A DNA stretch of 64,000 nucleotides from Crotophaga sulcirostris (Eukaryota; Chordata; Aves; Cuculiformes; Crotophagidae), in NCBI GenBank assembly GCA_013397455.1, contig VYZB01000194.1, forward strand, positions 390,491-454,490, written 5' to 3'. The notes under the pieces are model-generated. The model saw only the letters and a program-made list of their open reading frames with translations, was not told the DNA's origin and made no database searches. Below, piece after piece: positions 51,363 to 64,000 of the stretch (positions within the stretch are counted from its first letter, which is position 1; every line of letters begins with the position of its first letter). The translations under genes were made by a program, and so were the position numbers.

Positions 51363-54300
51363 AAAGACTGTTCTCTTCTGGGTTTTCTTTAAAACTTTTC
51401 TTGCCTAACATGCTGCTTCTTTTCTCTGTGCAGGGTGGCTGGGTGCATTCCAAAATTCACTTTGATTCTTGATTGTATGTCACATTTTTAAAAATTACCT
51501 TTCTGGAATACTAATCATGAACTGCGAACACAAGCAGTGGCAAGGCTGGAGTCCCCACTGGGCGAGACAGGGTGGAAAGGCACCCTGCAGCACCTGGCAT
51601 TTCCCAGACTTCCCTCACAGTGTGCCCACAGCAAACTACGCTCACCATAGTCTCTCGGTCAACAGTGGTTTAGGTCTATGATGCCTGCAGATTCAGACCC
51701 TGGGATTATGCAGTAGGCAAGAAGGCAACCTCTTCTGGATTCATGACAAAATTAACCTGGGAGTCCATGAGTTGGAGCTGCTTGGCACTGACATACAAAT
51801 AAAGACAAGACCAAATTATGAAGTCTTCACATCAATCTTGAGGCCAAACAGTGACATCCAGTTTTTGTCACTTTGTGAGTTGCTCCCTCACAAATATTAT
51901 AGACAGAATTAATAAGGAGGGAAGACTAACAAAAGAAGGATTTCATCCCTTCTTTGCAAGTACACACACACACAACTATATGTCTGTTCTAAGAGATCTG
52001 TAATTTGGCCTCAGATGAGAGGAAAGTTCATGGAGGTTCTAACAGTGAACTTCTTGATGTAACTACAATAAATCTTACTGTTAAACCTTCAAAATAGTGA
52101 TGATGACTGCACTTTCTCACAGGTAGCATCCAAGAGTGAGGCAGGCTGCAACGATTTTCCTGTCTCAGCTTTGAAATGTAAACAGCATCTTCTCGTTCGA
52201 GAATGACATGAACTTGCTCCGCATTGGGCACAGCTCAGAAGTCATGCTGCATGCTGGAAGTGACCTCTACACCAAAATTAACGAGGTATAGTCTTCTGAC
52301 TTGTCAAATGTAAGACTTTATGGATTGTTTATATATATATTTCACAAGAAAATGGTGGAATTCTTTCCTCTGTCAAATTAATTTCTGCTTCCCTTTGCAT
52401 ATAATACTGGTTTGCTCACTGAAAAGGATAAGCGTAATCAACCATAAGCTCTAGATAACTTTAATGATTTTGCTTCATAGCCTGGGCCCATGGCTGACTA
52501 CAAAATTAGTGAAAACAATTCAACACCTCCTTAATTCATTCCAACTGTGAGCACCGCTTAGGTATTTATTAATATTTAATACTTAAGAATATGTTTCAGC
52601 CCTTTACCCACAAACCTAGATTTATGAAATATTCTGAATTAGGATGTTTTCTTTACTTACAATCTAGTTTTTATCTCTCACGACTATAAAAGCACTATAA
52701 TGTCGGGCAGAGACCAACTGCAGACAACAGTCCTCATAAGAGGACTAAGAGAAAGTACTGTTATTCCTAGGGTTTGCCCTCTCCTTTTCCTCATTTTATT
52801 TTTCCTACTCAATTCTCCAGCTAGTTGGCCTAACTGGTAAAATATTAACTCCATTTATTGTCATTTCCAGGTTTTACAACAATTCCTTATATAAAAAATA
52901 TTCAATTCCCAAATGATTGCAATGTTGCTGAGGAATGCAGACAGTTTGTATTCATCAATGCAGAGCAATGAGTAGAAATCTATGTCAACGGTCACCTTGC
53001 TTATTACACACAAGCTGGCTGAATGTAACAACCCCTTGAGAACAAATACTATTTGCTGACTGTTGGATAATGCATTAAGACATGATTCTAGTTAATAAAG
53101 GGTTTTCAGATGACATACAAGGGACATGAAACACCTGCACCTATGAAATAGCCTCCCATAAAGCAACACTCACGGGTTTTTTTAAACATGAAACTGTGCT
53201 GCAGAAAGAATATTATTAATGGTGAAGGCAGAGGAATTAGTAAGAGTTCACAAAGAAATTTCTTCCAAGGTCCACAACTGAGCTTCAGAGCCAGGGAAGG
53301 GCAATTCTGTGGTTCCTCCATGGGTCACAGAGCCATATTTTGCTGCATTTGGCTTCATCCGACATAGGCAAAAGTCGATCCCCTTTATATTCCATTTTTC
53401 CAGAACAACCTGGATGACAGCTTTCACTGGAGGAGAAAGTCCTCATGGTTTCTGAGCACAGAAAAAGAGAACTATTTTCCTCCAGAAATATCTTGAAAAC
53501 ACCAGATGTTTTAACAGTAGATGTCATAAACAAGATCCCTGTCTACTTGGAGAGGCAATCCGTAGACAACTCACCACAGGTGTGTTCTGGATGGCAAACA
53601 GAGGCAACATTCTTCATAAAATGTATTTTTTATTATCTTTTTTTAAAAACATATTGTGTCTAACAAGTCCATCGCTGGTATTATTATAAAAACCCCACCT
53701 TTTTGCTCTATCACACCAGTAAACATGATCCTGTCATGTGACACATGAACTATTTTAACACTTAAAAATAATGAATCTTGAATTGAAAAATATGTTGAAA
53801 ATCTTTTAGAGGGGAGCCAGTTGGCAGTAACACAACCATCAGAAACTTAAGAATAGCTCAAAAAAATATTTCACCTACCCACACATGCTCTCTGGGAGAT
53901 TGTTCTGGGAAAGATGTTACACATTGCTACGCAGTTATTTTTGCTTGGTTATGAAAATAGAATAGTGGGGTTCAACAGCCCCTGTGGAAAGATAGAGAGG
54001 GGAAAAAGCATAAGCCTTAGGAACATGGTCACTGATTCATCAGTAGTACCTATAATTTAAATTCATGTTCACCCTGGAGCAGTAAATCAAAAAACATGTA
54101 AGACAAAAAGCCAAAGTGAGTTAGGTGTTACTGCAAATACTGCAATATGTACATGTAGCTTGTGCAAACATAGACAGGCAGGATGGGGTGATTTCAGAAT
54201 AATTCTCCATGTCTTACCTTTCCCAAAATTCAGCAATTTATTTCACGAGTCTGATGTAGTTCATTACTCCAAGGACATGGCTTAAAGGTCGAATTTAATG

Positions 54301-55105
54301 TAAAATAAGATGTGGTAATATTGTTGTTCCTTTATTTCCTTGAAAAATGCATCCATCCTAGGTGCTTCCTTTTAGTTTTCTGTCCTCCTAAAGAAGCCAG
54401 TGAGCTCTGAGGTGTCCTGACCAATCTATGTGGAAGATCTGATAGGCAAACAGGGTATACAGACAGGAAATGGTACCAAAAGTAATGGACAAACTGTGAG
54501 AATACAGATCCTGCAAAAATTTCCCCACAACAGTCCCTATTATAAAGTCAATAGTCAGATTTTCCCCCTACAGATGTATGACCTGCATGAGAAGTCCCTG
54601 GGCTAGAGAAGATGGTTGCGTTTACATTTTGAGCAGTAGTCTTCTTTCAAGTGGAGTTATTATTGAGTTTAGCAGAGGTTCCAGCCGCACATTCCCTGAG
54701 ACTACAGGGAAATCCTATAATATTTCAGATAACATTGTCATGCCTCATTTAGATGCTGACTTTTTTAAGCCATGAAATTGTTTGGTTTTCAATATTAACA
54801 GTTTTTTCTATATTATCATCAAGAGCAAAATAAGCATATGAGTCACTAAAGAAAAAAAAAGCATATGAAATCTAAAACGCTCTGTAACTTTCTCAATATT
54901 TTTAGTAAAACAGTTCACAGTATTCTCCTTCATTAAGGTTACCCAGCACTTTCCATTACAAGGCTCTCTTTCTAGTTGTTTAACATTTTGCCTTCAACAG
55001 CTTGGGCTGAAATTTCCTATGCGATTTCTCAGTTTCAGTTGCAGAATAACCACAGTCATTTTTCTGAGTAGACAATAACAGAAGAAAATCAATTGTTCTA
55101 ACCAT

Positions 55106-55142
55106 GCAGAAAAGAGAAAAAGAAAAAAAGAAAAAAGAAACA
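55106..55142. repeat. Purine (A/G-rich) tract
   Basis: GAGAAAAAGAAAAAAAG and similar units are read directly as an almost pure purine run on the plus strand. It is simple sequence without other features. Confidence 0.8.
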
Positions 55143-58100
55143 ATATCCAATAGTGTGCTCAGAGACTGACTTATAAACGTACTGCAAAAAGAGCTGAATT
55201 CAAGTTCCCTAGACAATCACCACTTTGGTATTTTCTAACCCAGTTTCCCATTTACTTTTCCCTTAATGCCACTATGAGACTGTAAAGTACAAAATACATA
55301 CACAGCATTTAGCATAGGGTATTTCTTCTTACAGTTTTCTTGAAGCAATAGTTTATTTGTAAGTGATTGGAGGTTTGAGGGCTTGGTTAACTCACTGCTG
55401 GAGGCCTATATCTGGATTTGAAATCTTAATAGACTTCTAGTGCACAGTAAATCCACATGCAAAGTCCAATTTGAAATTCATAGTTATAGTTTGGCTTGGG
55501 AAGGCAGTGTCTTGGGGAGGCTATATCATCAACAGCTTCAGCTAGCATAAGGGCAACTTTGGCAGGCTTTTTTTTCTGATGGGAATTTTTACCCACATCA
55601 GTGTCGCCAGGGATGGAAGAAATTACCATTGCTGTTTCTTGTTCATTACCTCTAAGGACACAGGAAATAGCACAGAACATCTCGCGTGACCACAAGCCAT
55701 GGAAATTATCTTAACATTTCTGTAGAATATTGAAAATAAAGGTGAGCTTTAGAAAGCTGGGCAAAAAAGAATCTGTTGTTTGCCAATGAATTTGACTTGA
55801 TGTCAGAAAAAAAGTCACAGAAGAAAAATGCAGGTTTTCGCTCTTGAGGGATATGAGAAACCTCTCAGCCCTGTGTTGCTTGCAAGGTTTGATTGAAGGC
55901 AATTCAGAGCAGCAGACAGTTAAGGCTAAAGAAACCTTTAACCTGAATCTTCAGGTAAGCCAGTCTGTGGAGGCTGATCCATGCAACCAAGTATGTTCTT
56001 GGTCACACTGTTTGAACCAAATGGCTTTTATTTACTGAGTGGGAAGCTTAACTTGAGAAAGCACTCAGCCTCATGTGGTCAGGTGAATTGTTCACACGAG
56101 AGGGGGAATAAGGATCCTGATTTTTAATTCTACCACCCTCTTGCCCCCAGAGAAAGCAGAGCCAGGCCCTGGAATTCAGCTTCGTAATTTGGAGGCGCCA
56201 TGGAGCATGACCACCGTTTGGCAGCACAGGTGCTGTTTGTAGTGGGGTGGCACTAGCAGCCCCCCTTGACAGGCTCCTCATACTACAGGTCTGTGTGTGT
56301 GCACTGGGCTGCCTTTACAACTGGAGCAAGAGGCTAAATCTGTCGTTGTCTGTCTCTGACTGGACTCCCAACTGCTGCCTGCTGGCAAGTGCTGACACCC
56401 AATGCCTGAATGGGGTCTCTGTGCAGCGGGCACTTGCTATATTCTGCTCCACCCATCTCACATTTCAGGACTGATGAGATCTGGAACAGTCTTGCAGGAG
56501 CTATCAGCATTAGATGAGATGATGAGTCCCATCAAGCACAGCTGGGAAATCTCCATTTTAGGATCCGTATAAGAATTATTGATCGACAACTGTTCAGATT
56601 ATCCCAAAGACAGTTTGCTCTCTCTCCCTCACACAAAAATATACATATTTCCCACTGCCTCCAGGGGTCTCCTAAAAAATATACAAAGAGGAGAAAACCT
56701 TTCACAATGGGCTCATTGTGACTGATGTGCTACTAAAGTGAAGCAGATTGAAACTGCATGGCATGTTGTGCCATAATGTCTGTATCTGGATTATTCCCTT
56801 TTTCAGCAGCTATCAAATAAGGTTTTATCTTTCTTTTTTAAAGTAGTTTTTGCTGAGTGAAAGTAATACAGTCCCTCTGAGGCTTCTGAGGCTTATAAAA
56901 AAGGTACTTCATTTTTTCATTTGCGTGCACACACTTGGAGTTCCTACAGTTTGTGCTCAATCAGTAAAACTGAATGGAAATAAAAATGAAAAACGAAAGA
57001 TGTAAAGCTCACAGATTTATTTTTGTCTTGAGAACCTTCAGGAAGGAAAACTTTTCAGCCTCTAATCTTAATGATACAGCAGTCAGAAGGAGTGATTATC
57101 TCTGTGAGCTTTACACATTAATTAAGCTCTATTGTATATACTTAGTTGATCTAGTGCTTGTTAGAATCACCTTTGTGAATCTCCCCTTCAAAAAACCAAA
57201 GATTACGGTTGCAAAAGAATGCTTGATTTAAACAAGGTAATGAGAAGAGTCAGCGGTCTCTGGGAATAGCTGATTTTATAGTCTTTTAAGAGCAGAATCT
57301 TTTACAGCCAAGTCCTGATCTATGTGTTTATAAAATAAGTATTTTGGAAGAAGGGATTTCTTTTAGAGGATTCTGTGTGGGCATCCTGAATACTCAAGTA
57401 CGGCCATAGACTCACTGTGTAACAGTTATAGGTATACAATAAAACACAGTTCAACATGTTTGCATTTATTTTCTAGATTCTTTTTTAGTTTGCCAAATAC
57501 TGTGCAAACAGGAACCCGCACATCTTTGAAACAACCCAGTACAGTGAGGTAACTGATACTGTATTTCTCCTTTTATCGAAATAACAAGGTCAAAATGTTC
57601 CATTTTATGTGGATGCTCAATATAAGACAACTGAAACCTTATCTCAAAAAGTACTTAGTGTTCTATAAGCTTCATGCTGAAAGCACAGCTCAGAGGTCCT
57701 CCTGCAATTTAGAGGTCTCTGTCAAGTACAGGGAACAGGTGCCAATCATCTGTGAAAAATCTAATCTAGGTCCTTGTGGCAAAGAATGAAATAGTCAAAT
57801 CTCTGCTGCAGTGCTTCCGATGAGAGGCTCCTTTTCCCTGTCTAAGCTTACCTCATTGTCTATACAGCCTGTCCAGCCTCTGCAGCAATGGACAGTTCTC
57901 ATATTAAATTAATTTTTTCAGCTACTTACCCTCTGTCCATGGGGTTTTCTTAACAAAAGCAGCCATTTAAAGTTCCACCCACTGCTCACCGTTTTTCAGC
58001 TTTTCAGCTTCTGATGTGATCTGAACAAGAGTGCAGCCTAGACATCTGTTCTTCATGCCATGTGCCAGTGCTCACTGCATCCTGACAGCCTGATTCTAAC

Positions 58101-61100
58101 CCAGGTATTTATTGAAGTATCAAAAGCACACACCTCAGGACAGCATCAGTTTAACAGACACACATCCACAACTGCAGCGATGGGTAATGTTCTCCATGAC
58201 TTCCCTCACCCTTCTGCCATGAACAGCCTTCAGCCTCCTCCTGTCATGGTACCATTTGACTCCACAGTGCAGCTACACCATCTCCCTAACCTAGAGCCTT
58301 CAGAAAATCTGAGTTTCCATTTAGCCTTTTACTGATAGTAGTAAGAGGACAGCAATCTTAAACTATTTTGTTTCAAAATTCCCGGAGTATTTGGGTTGAA
58401 CTAGAAGCAATGGAATCACTGCACACCTCCTTAGTACAAGTATTCTTCACAAGGAGGAAAACAAGAATATTCATACCAGACATTACAGGAAAGACCAGAT
58501 AAAGGAGGGATGTCTTTTATTGTTCTCATATTCAACACAGAGTTTTCCATCTGAACACCCTAAAACAGAAGGCAAACCCTGTATGCATTATCCTGCTTTA
58601 CGTTACTGCAAGAACATAGGGCATCGGATAGAAAGAGCATCCAATATATCAGCAAGCAATGAGCCACAGCCCTGTAATACCCAACGCCGCAACTACAGTT
58701 GCAATCAGCTCTTGGCTCAAAAGCATTTCAAAGAAGTATTCGATATTCCTACAGGATTTTCTTCAATAAGCAGCATCTGTTATACATGCTGCCATTTAAC
58801 TTATTTGCTCTCGTTGTTGTGGCATGGAAAGATACTTCTGTGGTGCTAAAACAGGAATGACCACTGGTTTTATGGGGGCTTGTAACACAGGATTTTCGTT
58901 TGGGCCAATTGTTGTCTCTTTAGCTTACAGCACTGATGGGAGTTCTCTCGGCTTCCTCAGGGATAGGTGTTTCATTTCATACTTGCCTTAAGCTGTCTTT
59001 GTTACTGGGAAATATGCTTCCAACACGAACTATCTTGTTGAATCTGGAACAATGACAAATCAATCATTTCACAGATTGGAAATGGATGTTGGAACCAGAG
59101 CTGTGTAAAATTATTACTTTCGTGATACAGCAGATAAAACTAGCCTCAAATTTATCTAGCAAGTCTTTGCACCCCCTGAACCATATTTTGAGTTCAAGCT
59201 TCCTTAGGATTAATGGAGCAATATCTTCATTTGTAGCAAAAGAGCCACAGAATTATTTATTCTCCCAATTTTTTTCCCTCTAATAATGTACACTTTTTTT
59301 TTTTTATTTTCTTATTTCAAACATATTTCCAGCTGTGTTCTAAGGCAATTAGATATTTACTAACAAAAGAATTGTCTTGTGACTTTTGGAGCAAGTAACA
59401 TGTTGCACAGTGATGCAGACAATAGATACAAAATCAGTAGTACCCACTGTGTAGTAACTGTGTCCAAGATAAAAATCTAGATTCTCAAATGGGGTTAGTT
59501 TATGACTGTGATGCAAAAAAATGCCTGGAAAACACTCTAAATTTGAAAGCCTATGATACAAACCAGTTACCACACAGTAAGAAATCTGCTTTCTGAGCGC
59601 TGTGATGTTCAGAGCAATTTGCAAAATACTTCTGCTTTTCTTGTTCCCAATGAAACTGTGGTTATACAACTAAGATTCAATTTAGAAAGAGAATGAGTGT
59701 ACACCTTCTTTCTCTCTGGTGCCTCAGTCACAATGAATCTAACTCTTCTACCACTCACCTACGTAATTCCAAACCTTCCTCAGAAAGTCCTACAGAAATT
59801 TGATAAAATGATAAAAGTAGAATTAGCAAAGTACTAGCCGGTGTGAAGCCCTGCTCACATTACCTAAGTCATTTGCTTTTCAGTTGTTCAAATTATCAAT
59901 GTCATATTTTGGGTCCTATCATTTAAATTACATAAGCACATATTTTAGACTCTCTGAAGAGAACCCACCATACTAAGTGCTCACATACTGAACACCATGA
60001 ATAAGCTTATAGTATCAACAATGTCACTCAATACACTTGCAAAATTACTGCAAACTTGCCAAGCAAGTGAGCAAAAAAATTAACAGCAAAATGGTTGCAG
60101 TTAAACTGATAACGTGGGCCTCCTACTATCTCCTGTGTATTTCTCAACATACACCTCCTATAGCTCACAAAAAAACCTACTTTCATCCTTGAAGCAACTT
60201 TGAAAAGGTATTTGCAAAACAGTAGGACTGCAAGAAAAATTTATGTTTATTGTTAACATGAAGAAATTTGCATTAGCTGATTAGTTATGCTTATGACTCT
60301 AAGACCCTCTGAACCTTGAATTTCTGATGACTTAAAATTTGCAGAAGTATTTAATTATTTTTTCTTGCCTACCATTAGCAGTATTGAATAGCTAGCATAG
60401 GAACAAATTAGATCATTGAGGAAAGCTACAACTGCTTTTTCTTATGTTTCAAGATAATAAATACAATAAATGCTAATCTGCACCAAAATCTTGTTTAGCA
60501 TTTGACCATTTTAGTTAAAGCAAGAAAGCAATTTCCTTCACTACTTTTTTTTTAATAGGGAATGGGAAGGTAATTTTGAAAGCTTTGCTTTTACTGAAAT
60601 CAATGTGCAGCCTCCTCAGTATTTAGATATTGTTGAGTAAGTTAATGATGGTTAAAAGTTTAGTCATCACTATAGAATCTTTTTGTGTTCATAACGTTTT
60701 AATTCAAGCAGAATAGAAAGAAGAAATTGCCAAAATACCTTTAGCACTTATTATGTGCAAGACATTAAACTATAATCAAGTAGAAGGAATCAACAGCAAT
60801 GCTCAGAGGTGAATACACATATTTTATAGCAAGTCCCTTAGACTCACTTCTAACCTGTGTGCTCCTGACTCCAGAGAACAAAATTTCAAACCCTAGGTAA
60901 CAATGAAAGATGACTAAATGTAATGAAAATCCCAAGAAGCTATTGCACTCAGATCTTCTCATTTCTGAAACACCGACAAAGTGTGTTATAGCATCCCTGT
61001 AGGAACAGAAAAGAAGAGTTAGAAGCGTAAGATGCTCTCTCTGTTTCATGTATTGATGTAGATAAAGGACATTTCAACTTGCAGCTCACTCTCTTTATAT

Positions 61101-62781
61101 GACAGACCATTACATTTAACCTTGTTGACCTTGAATGAAGACTCATAATTAGGGATATTAATGTCTAAACTTTGTTTGACTAAAGCATATTTTCTAAATA
61201 GTCTTTCAGCCTTCAGCAAAAAAAACAGCAGGACAGGGAGTACTGGAAAAAAACACTACTTCATTGAATGCTTGCTGCAATGACTCATCATCCTCCATCA
61301 AAACCAGAAATTTCACTTACTTCCTAACTGAATTTTTCTGATTTTAGCTTCCAGACATCAGTTCTTCCTTTTGGTCCATCTCAGCTGGGTTATTCTGCCT
61401 TCACCTACCAGGAAGATGTTGTTCTCTTTAATTGAATTACTTTCACTGATGAACTAGGTGTATTTAGGTAAAGGTCACTCACATCAACACAGTTTACATT
61501 TCACACTTCACATTCTGGTAGATATTTGTTTCATTATTCCTTAATTCCTTTTTCAAAACACATTTACAGAACTGTGTACAGCACCTAGTGTTCTATAACC
61601 AGATGTACCCTTCCCATTTCCTCTTACTCTCTAGTCACGTTTATTCATTCTGGAAAAGCCTCTACAGCTGTTTTAGGCATGGAATCACTCAATTATAGTT
61701 TCTTCTGAGTTTTTGTAAGTGACAACATCCAGAATTTTTTCATAATAACCCAAGTGCAGCTTGATTTTTTCCACTCCTTTTTTCCTTTGGAATACAAAGC
61801 TGATCCATATTAAAATAAATATATGGAACGAATACAAAGCAGGGTCATTAAATTCAGTTCTTACCCTTATTTACTCCTTTTATAATCACTATAATCTTAT
61901 AGTCAACAATTTTTAACAACCATAACTTTATTTATTTCCAGGTAATAAACTCCTGCTGAATGCTTCTATCAATCTCGTACATACGCCAACAAATCCACTG
62001 GAAGTACCACTACTCAAGACAATTTTCTCTGAGACATCCATTGTCCAGCTTTGAATTTATTCAACTCACATTTGATTTACTGATATTATTTTAGTGTCCT
62101 TTTAAAACTGAAATATCACTGGTTGAATGACTTTCAAATATTTATTATGCAGTTACCTTAAGTAACAGAAGTTATAACCTGATTGAATGAGACCTGTCTC
62201 CCATAGAAAATTGTGGGACTTGCTGCATTACTGTTTTGTTTAATCTAATCCAATATCAGGCCTTTCTATCACAGTGCCTAAGGCTGAACTCAATTTAACA
62301 AGTTACCCATGCTATGCTTGTCTACTTCAAATAGCTCTCTGAAGTGTTATAATCTTCCATGTTTATTAAAAATTAATGCTAGCAAGAAAGACATCTTACC
62401 CAGTGGTATTAGTCTGTGTACAAATTGTCCAGGCCTTCTGTCTAAAGTGTTTATCTTCAAACATCGTTAATTATTATTCTCCTGAGTGGATGAGAAGGCA
62501 GTATGTCATCCTTAGGTGATACTGGCACATCATCCAATTTATTTTCAGATACAGAAAAGAAATGATTATGAAAACTTGTCTCTTCTCTGCATAATCATTT
62601 TACTACCTCGATCTACAAATGGAAATTGCCTTTCTTTGTCCCCTATATACATGGAAATTTAAATATTTTTCTTCTCTTGTCTTTCTTAGCACAATGATTC
62701 TAGATTCCTTTGAGTGTTTTATACAACCCTGAATTTTAAGTTTTATAGTAATTCATATTCACCCTTTTATTTAGATATTGC

Positions 62782-62811
62782 TTTTTATTGTTTCATTTGA
62801 AACAATAAAAA
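62782..62811. repeat. Perfect 13-bp inverted repeat, 4-base loop
   Basis: TTTTTATTGTTTC at 62782-62794 and its exact reverse complement at 62799-62811 flank the loop ATTT. The right arm contains AATAAA. No gene is seen ending here, so a role in RNA 3' processing is unsupported. Confidence 0.85.
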
Positions 62812-63290
62812 TTTATTTCTCCTCTGAAACAGGTCTTAATTAAAACTTTGGCTTTTTATAACTTAAAATGAATATTTGACTGCTTGACGTCTTCCCATTT
62901 CCTTGTATTAAAAGTAAACAGATCATAACTACTGATTTATAAGATGCCAACCAACTTCTAATTGAGTTGTAACCTTACTTTAATCCATAAATTTTAGTCT
63001 TTAAATGTGACAAACATTCATGTAATACTGTTAGAGAAAGCAAATCATTGTTGGTAATTGTTAGAGACTTCAATGACTTTATGGTATCACTGCTTGCATG
63101 GCTCTTCCAAATTAAAATTCCACAGAAAAAAACAGTGTCACTTTTCTACATTCAAAACAGTGTTCAGATAGTTACTTCCCTTGGTCTTTGATCTGAATTA
63201 ACAATTGTTAACTATCTTCAGCACTCCAGAATTTAGACTACAATATTCAACCATAATTGTTACAGCTCTAGATTATATGAGGTCTGATGC

Positions 63291-63556
63291 AAAAAAACTG
63301 AGAATAACCCTAAGTTTAGGAACCAAGAGTGGGTGGGGGGAGACAAAGAGATGTTTATAGATCATGTTCTAACTTGTAACAGTGAGACAATCTCAACCTG
63401 ATCATTTCACTCAGTACAAGCAGATGCGTTTTCACGTGCAGAGGTTTTCTTACCCTCGGTCAGAAATATCGGTGTACAAGAGTGAACAGTGAGTTAACAT
63501 CAAATTCCTTGTGAAACTGAAGAAATGATGAAAACTTTTCAGTTATTGGCTGAGGC
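63291..63556 (+). repeat. Unidentified dispersed repeat, copy B
   Basis: Partner of 18579-18850 in the same orientation, sharing GGAACCAAGAGTGG, GTTCTAAC, ACAGTGAGACAA, AGCAGATGC, TTTTCTTACCCT, GTCAGAAA, CAGTGAGTTAA, AACTGAAGAAAT and ACTTTTCAGTTATTG in the same order. Similarity begins near the A-run at 63291 and is lost just after TGAGGC at 63556. A CR1 insertion starts about 270 bases downstream, but the other copy has no CR1 beside it, so the two are independent. Confidence 0.75.
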
Positions 63557-63827
63557 ATTCTTCACCATATGTCTCATATTTTTGTTAGTTATTTATTACT
63601 TGAAATCAAGCTATGGTATTCCATCATAACGCCACATTCTCCTAACAGTATCTCTAAACTGCTCCAAATATCCCAGGTAGAAGCTAGCCAATTAACTTGA
63701 CTGGTTTGTAACCTTTCAGTACTGAAAAATACTTCCAATCAGATGTTAGAAATACCTGATAGAAAAAAAAACAATTCTTACACACACTGGATTTATGAAA
63801 TCCTTTTCCTTGTCAATAGTGACAGAA

Positions 63828-64000
63828 CAAGAGGACATGGACTCAAGCTTCGTCAGGGGAGGTTTAGGCTTGATATTAGGAAGAAATTCTTCCCTGAAAG
63901 GGTGATTGGCCATTGGAATGCGCTGCCCAGGGAGGTGGTGGAGTCGCCAACCCTGGAGGTGTTTAAGAGGAGATTGGATGAGGCACTCAGTGCCATGGTT
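63828..64000 (+). mobile_element. CR1 LINE ORF2 C-terminus, cut by window end
   Basis: The segment is open without interruption in the CR1 frame from about 63830 to the window edge. Motifs are [36 protein letters not shown] and [18 protein letters not shown], then ALSAMV. A Pro replaces the Thr seen in the FFTERV motif of the 20522 copy. The stop codon, 3' UTR and octamer tail presumably lie beyond 64000. The 5' truncation is at about 63828. The intact frame and close match to the 20522 and 47779 copies suggest a young insertion. Confidence 0.93.

Larger units (their letters stand above)
47949..63290. other. Long non-coding stretch, no gene recognised
   Basis: No gene, RNA gene or clear transposon is recognised in this 15 kb. 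It contains a degenerate TA/CA-rich simple tract (51240-51362), a purine tract (55106-55142), a short CA run near 51961-51974 and the hairpin at 62782-62811. Frames reach about 109 codons and none shows a domain. The interval 49490-49640 is non-repetitive and AT-rich in a way that would suit a regulatory element. Confidence 0.55.

Noticed and set aside
55887..55954. Possible exon ending in a CAG/GTAAGC donor, open as part of a 64-codon frame
   Set aside because: The upstream AG has a weak pyrimidine tract, the peptide matches nothing recognised, and the frame is short.

Overview
The window looks like AT-rich, gene-poor vertebrate nuclear DNA, almost certainly from a bird. The main evidence is a set of 5'-truncated CR1 retrotransposon 3' ends on both strands. 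CR1 is the dominant interspersed repeat of avian genomes (also present in other reptiles). No complete protein-coding gene, rRNA, tRNA, CRISPR array, CpG island or bacterial-style operon can be supported. The open reading frames are nearly all short, lack domains and look like chance products of stop-rich sequence. The exceptions are the frames inside CR1 copies, which encode the C-terminal end of the CR1 ORF2 polyprotein (endonuclease/reverse transcriptase).

Layout. 1-8548 is unique-looking AT-rich DNA with a short (GGTT)n run. 8549-9012 is a minus-strand CR1 3' end. 9013-12150 is unique and holds a 28-bp tandem duplication. 12151-12441 is a plus-strand CR1 3' end. 18579-18850 is one copy of an unidentified dispersed repeat. 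20522-20997 is a plus-strand CR1 with a nearly intact C-terminal frame. 24588-24772 (plus) and 27468-27750 (minus) are older, more diverged CR1 pieces. 27751-42273 is mostly unique DNA, with an A-rich tract, a 14-base G run and a 64-bp direct duplication. 42274-42343 is an old CR1 tail ending in the classical ATTCTATG-type octamer, and about 230 bp beyond it lies a short segment with good splice sites (candidate exon 42572-42659). 47779-47948 is another young-type CR1 tail. 47949-63290 is unique-looking. 63291-63556 is the second copy of the unidentified repeat, and 63828-64000 is a CR1 end cut by the window boundary.

Interpretation. The window is probably intergenic or intronic. At least two CR1 cohorts are visible: a younger, mutually similar set with a GATACTGT-type tail, and older pieces with an ATTCTATG-type tail or heavy decay. 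No previously undescribed gene system is evident. The observations most worth checking are the pair of unidentified same-orientation repeats about 44.7 kb apart, the 63/64-identical local duplication, and the single exon-like segment near 42.6 kb.
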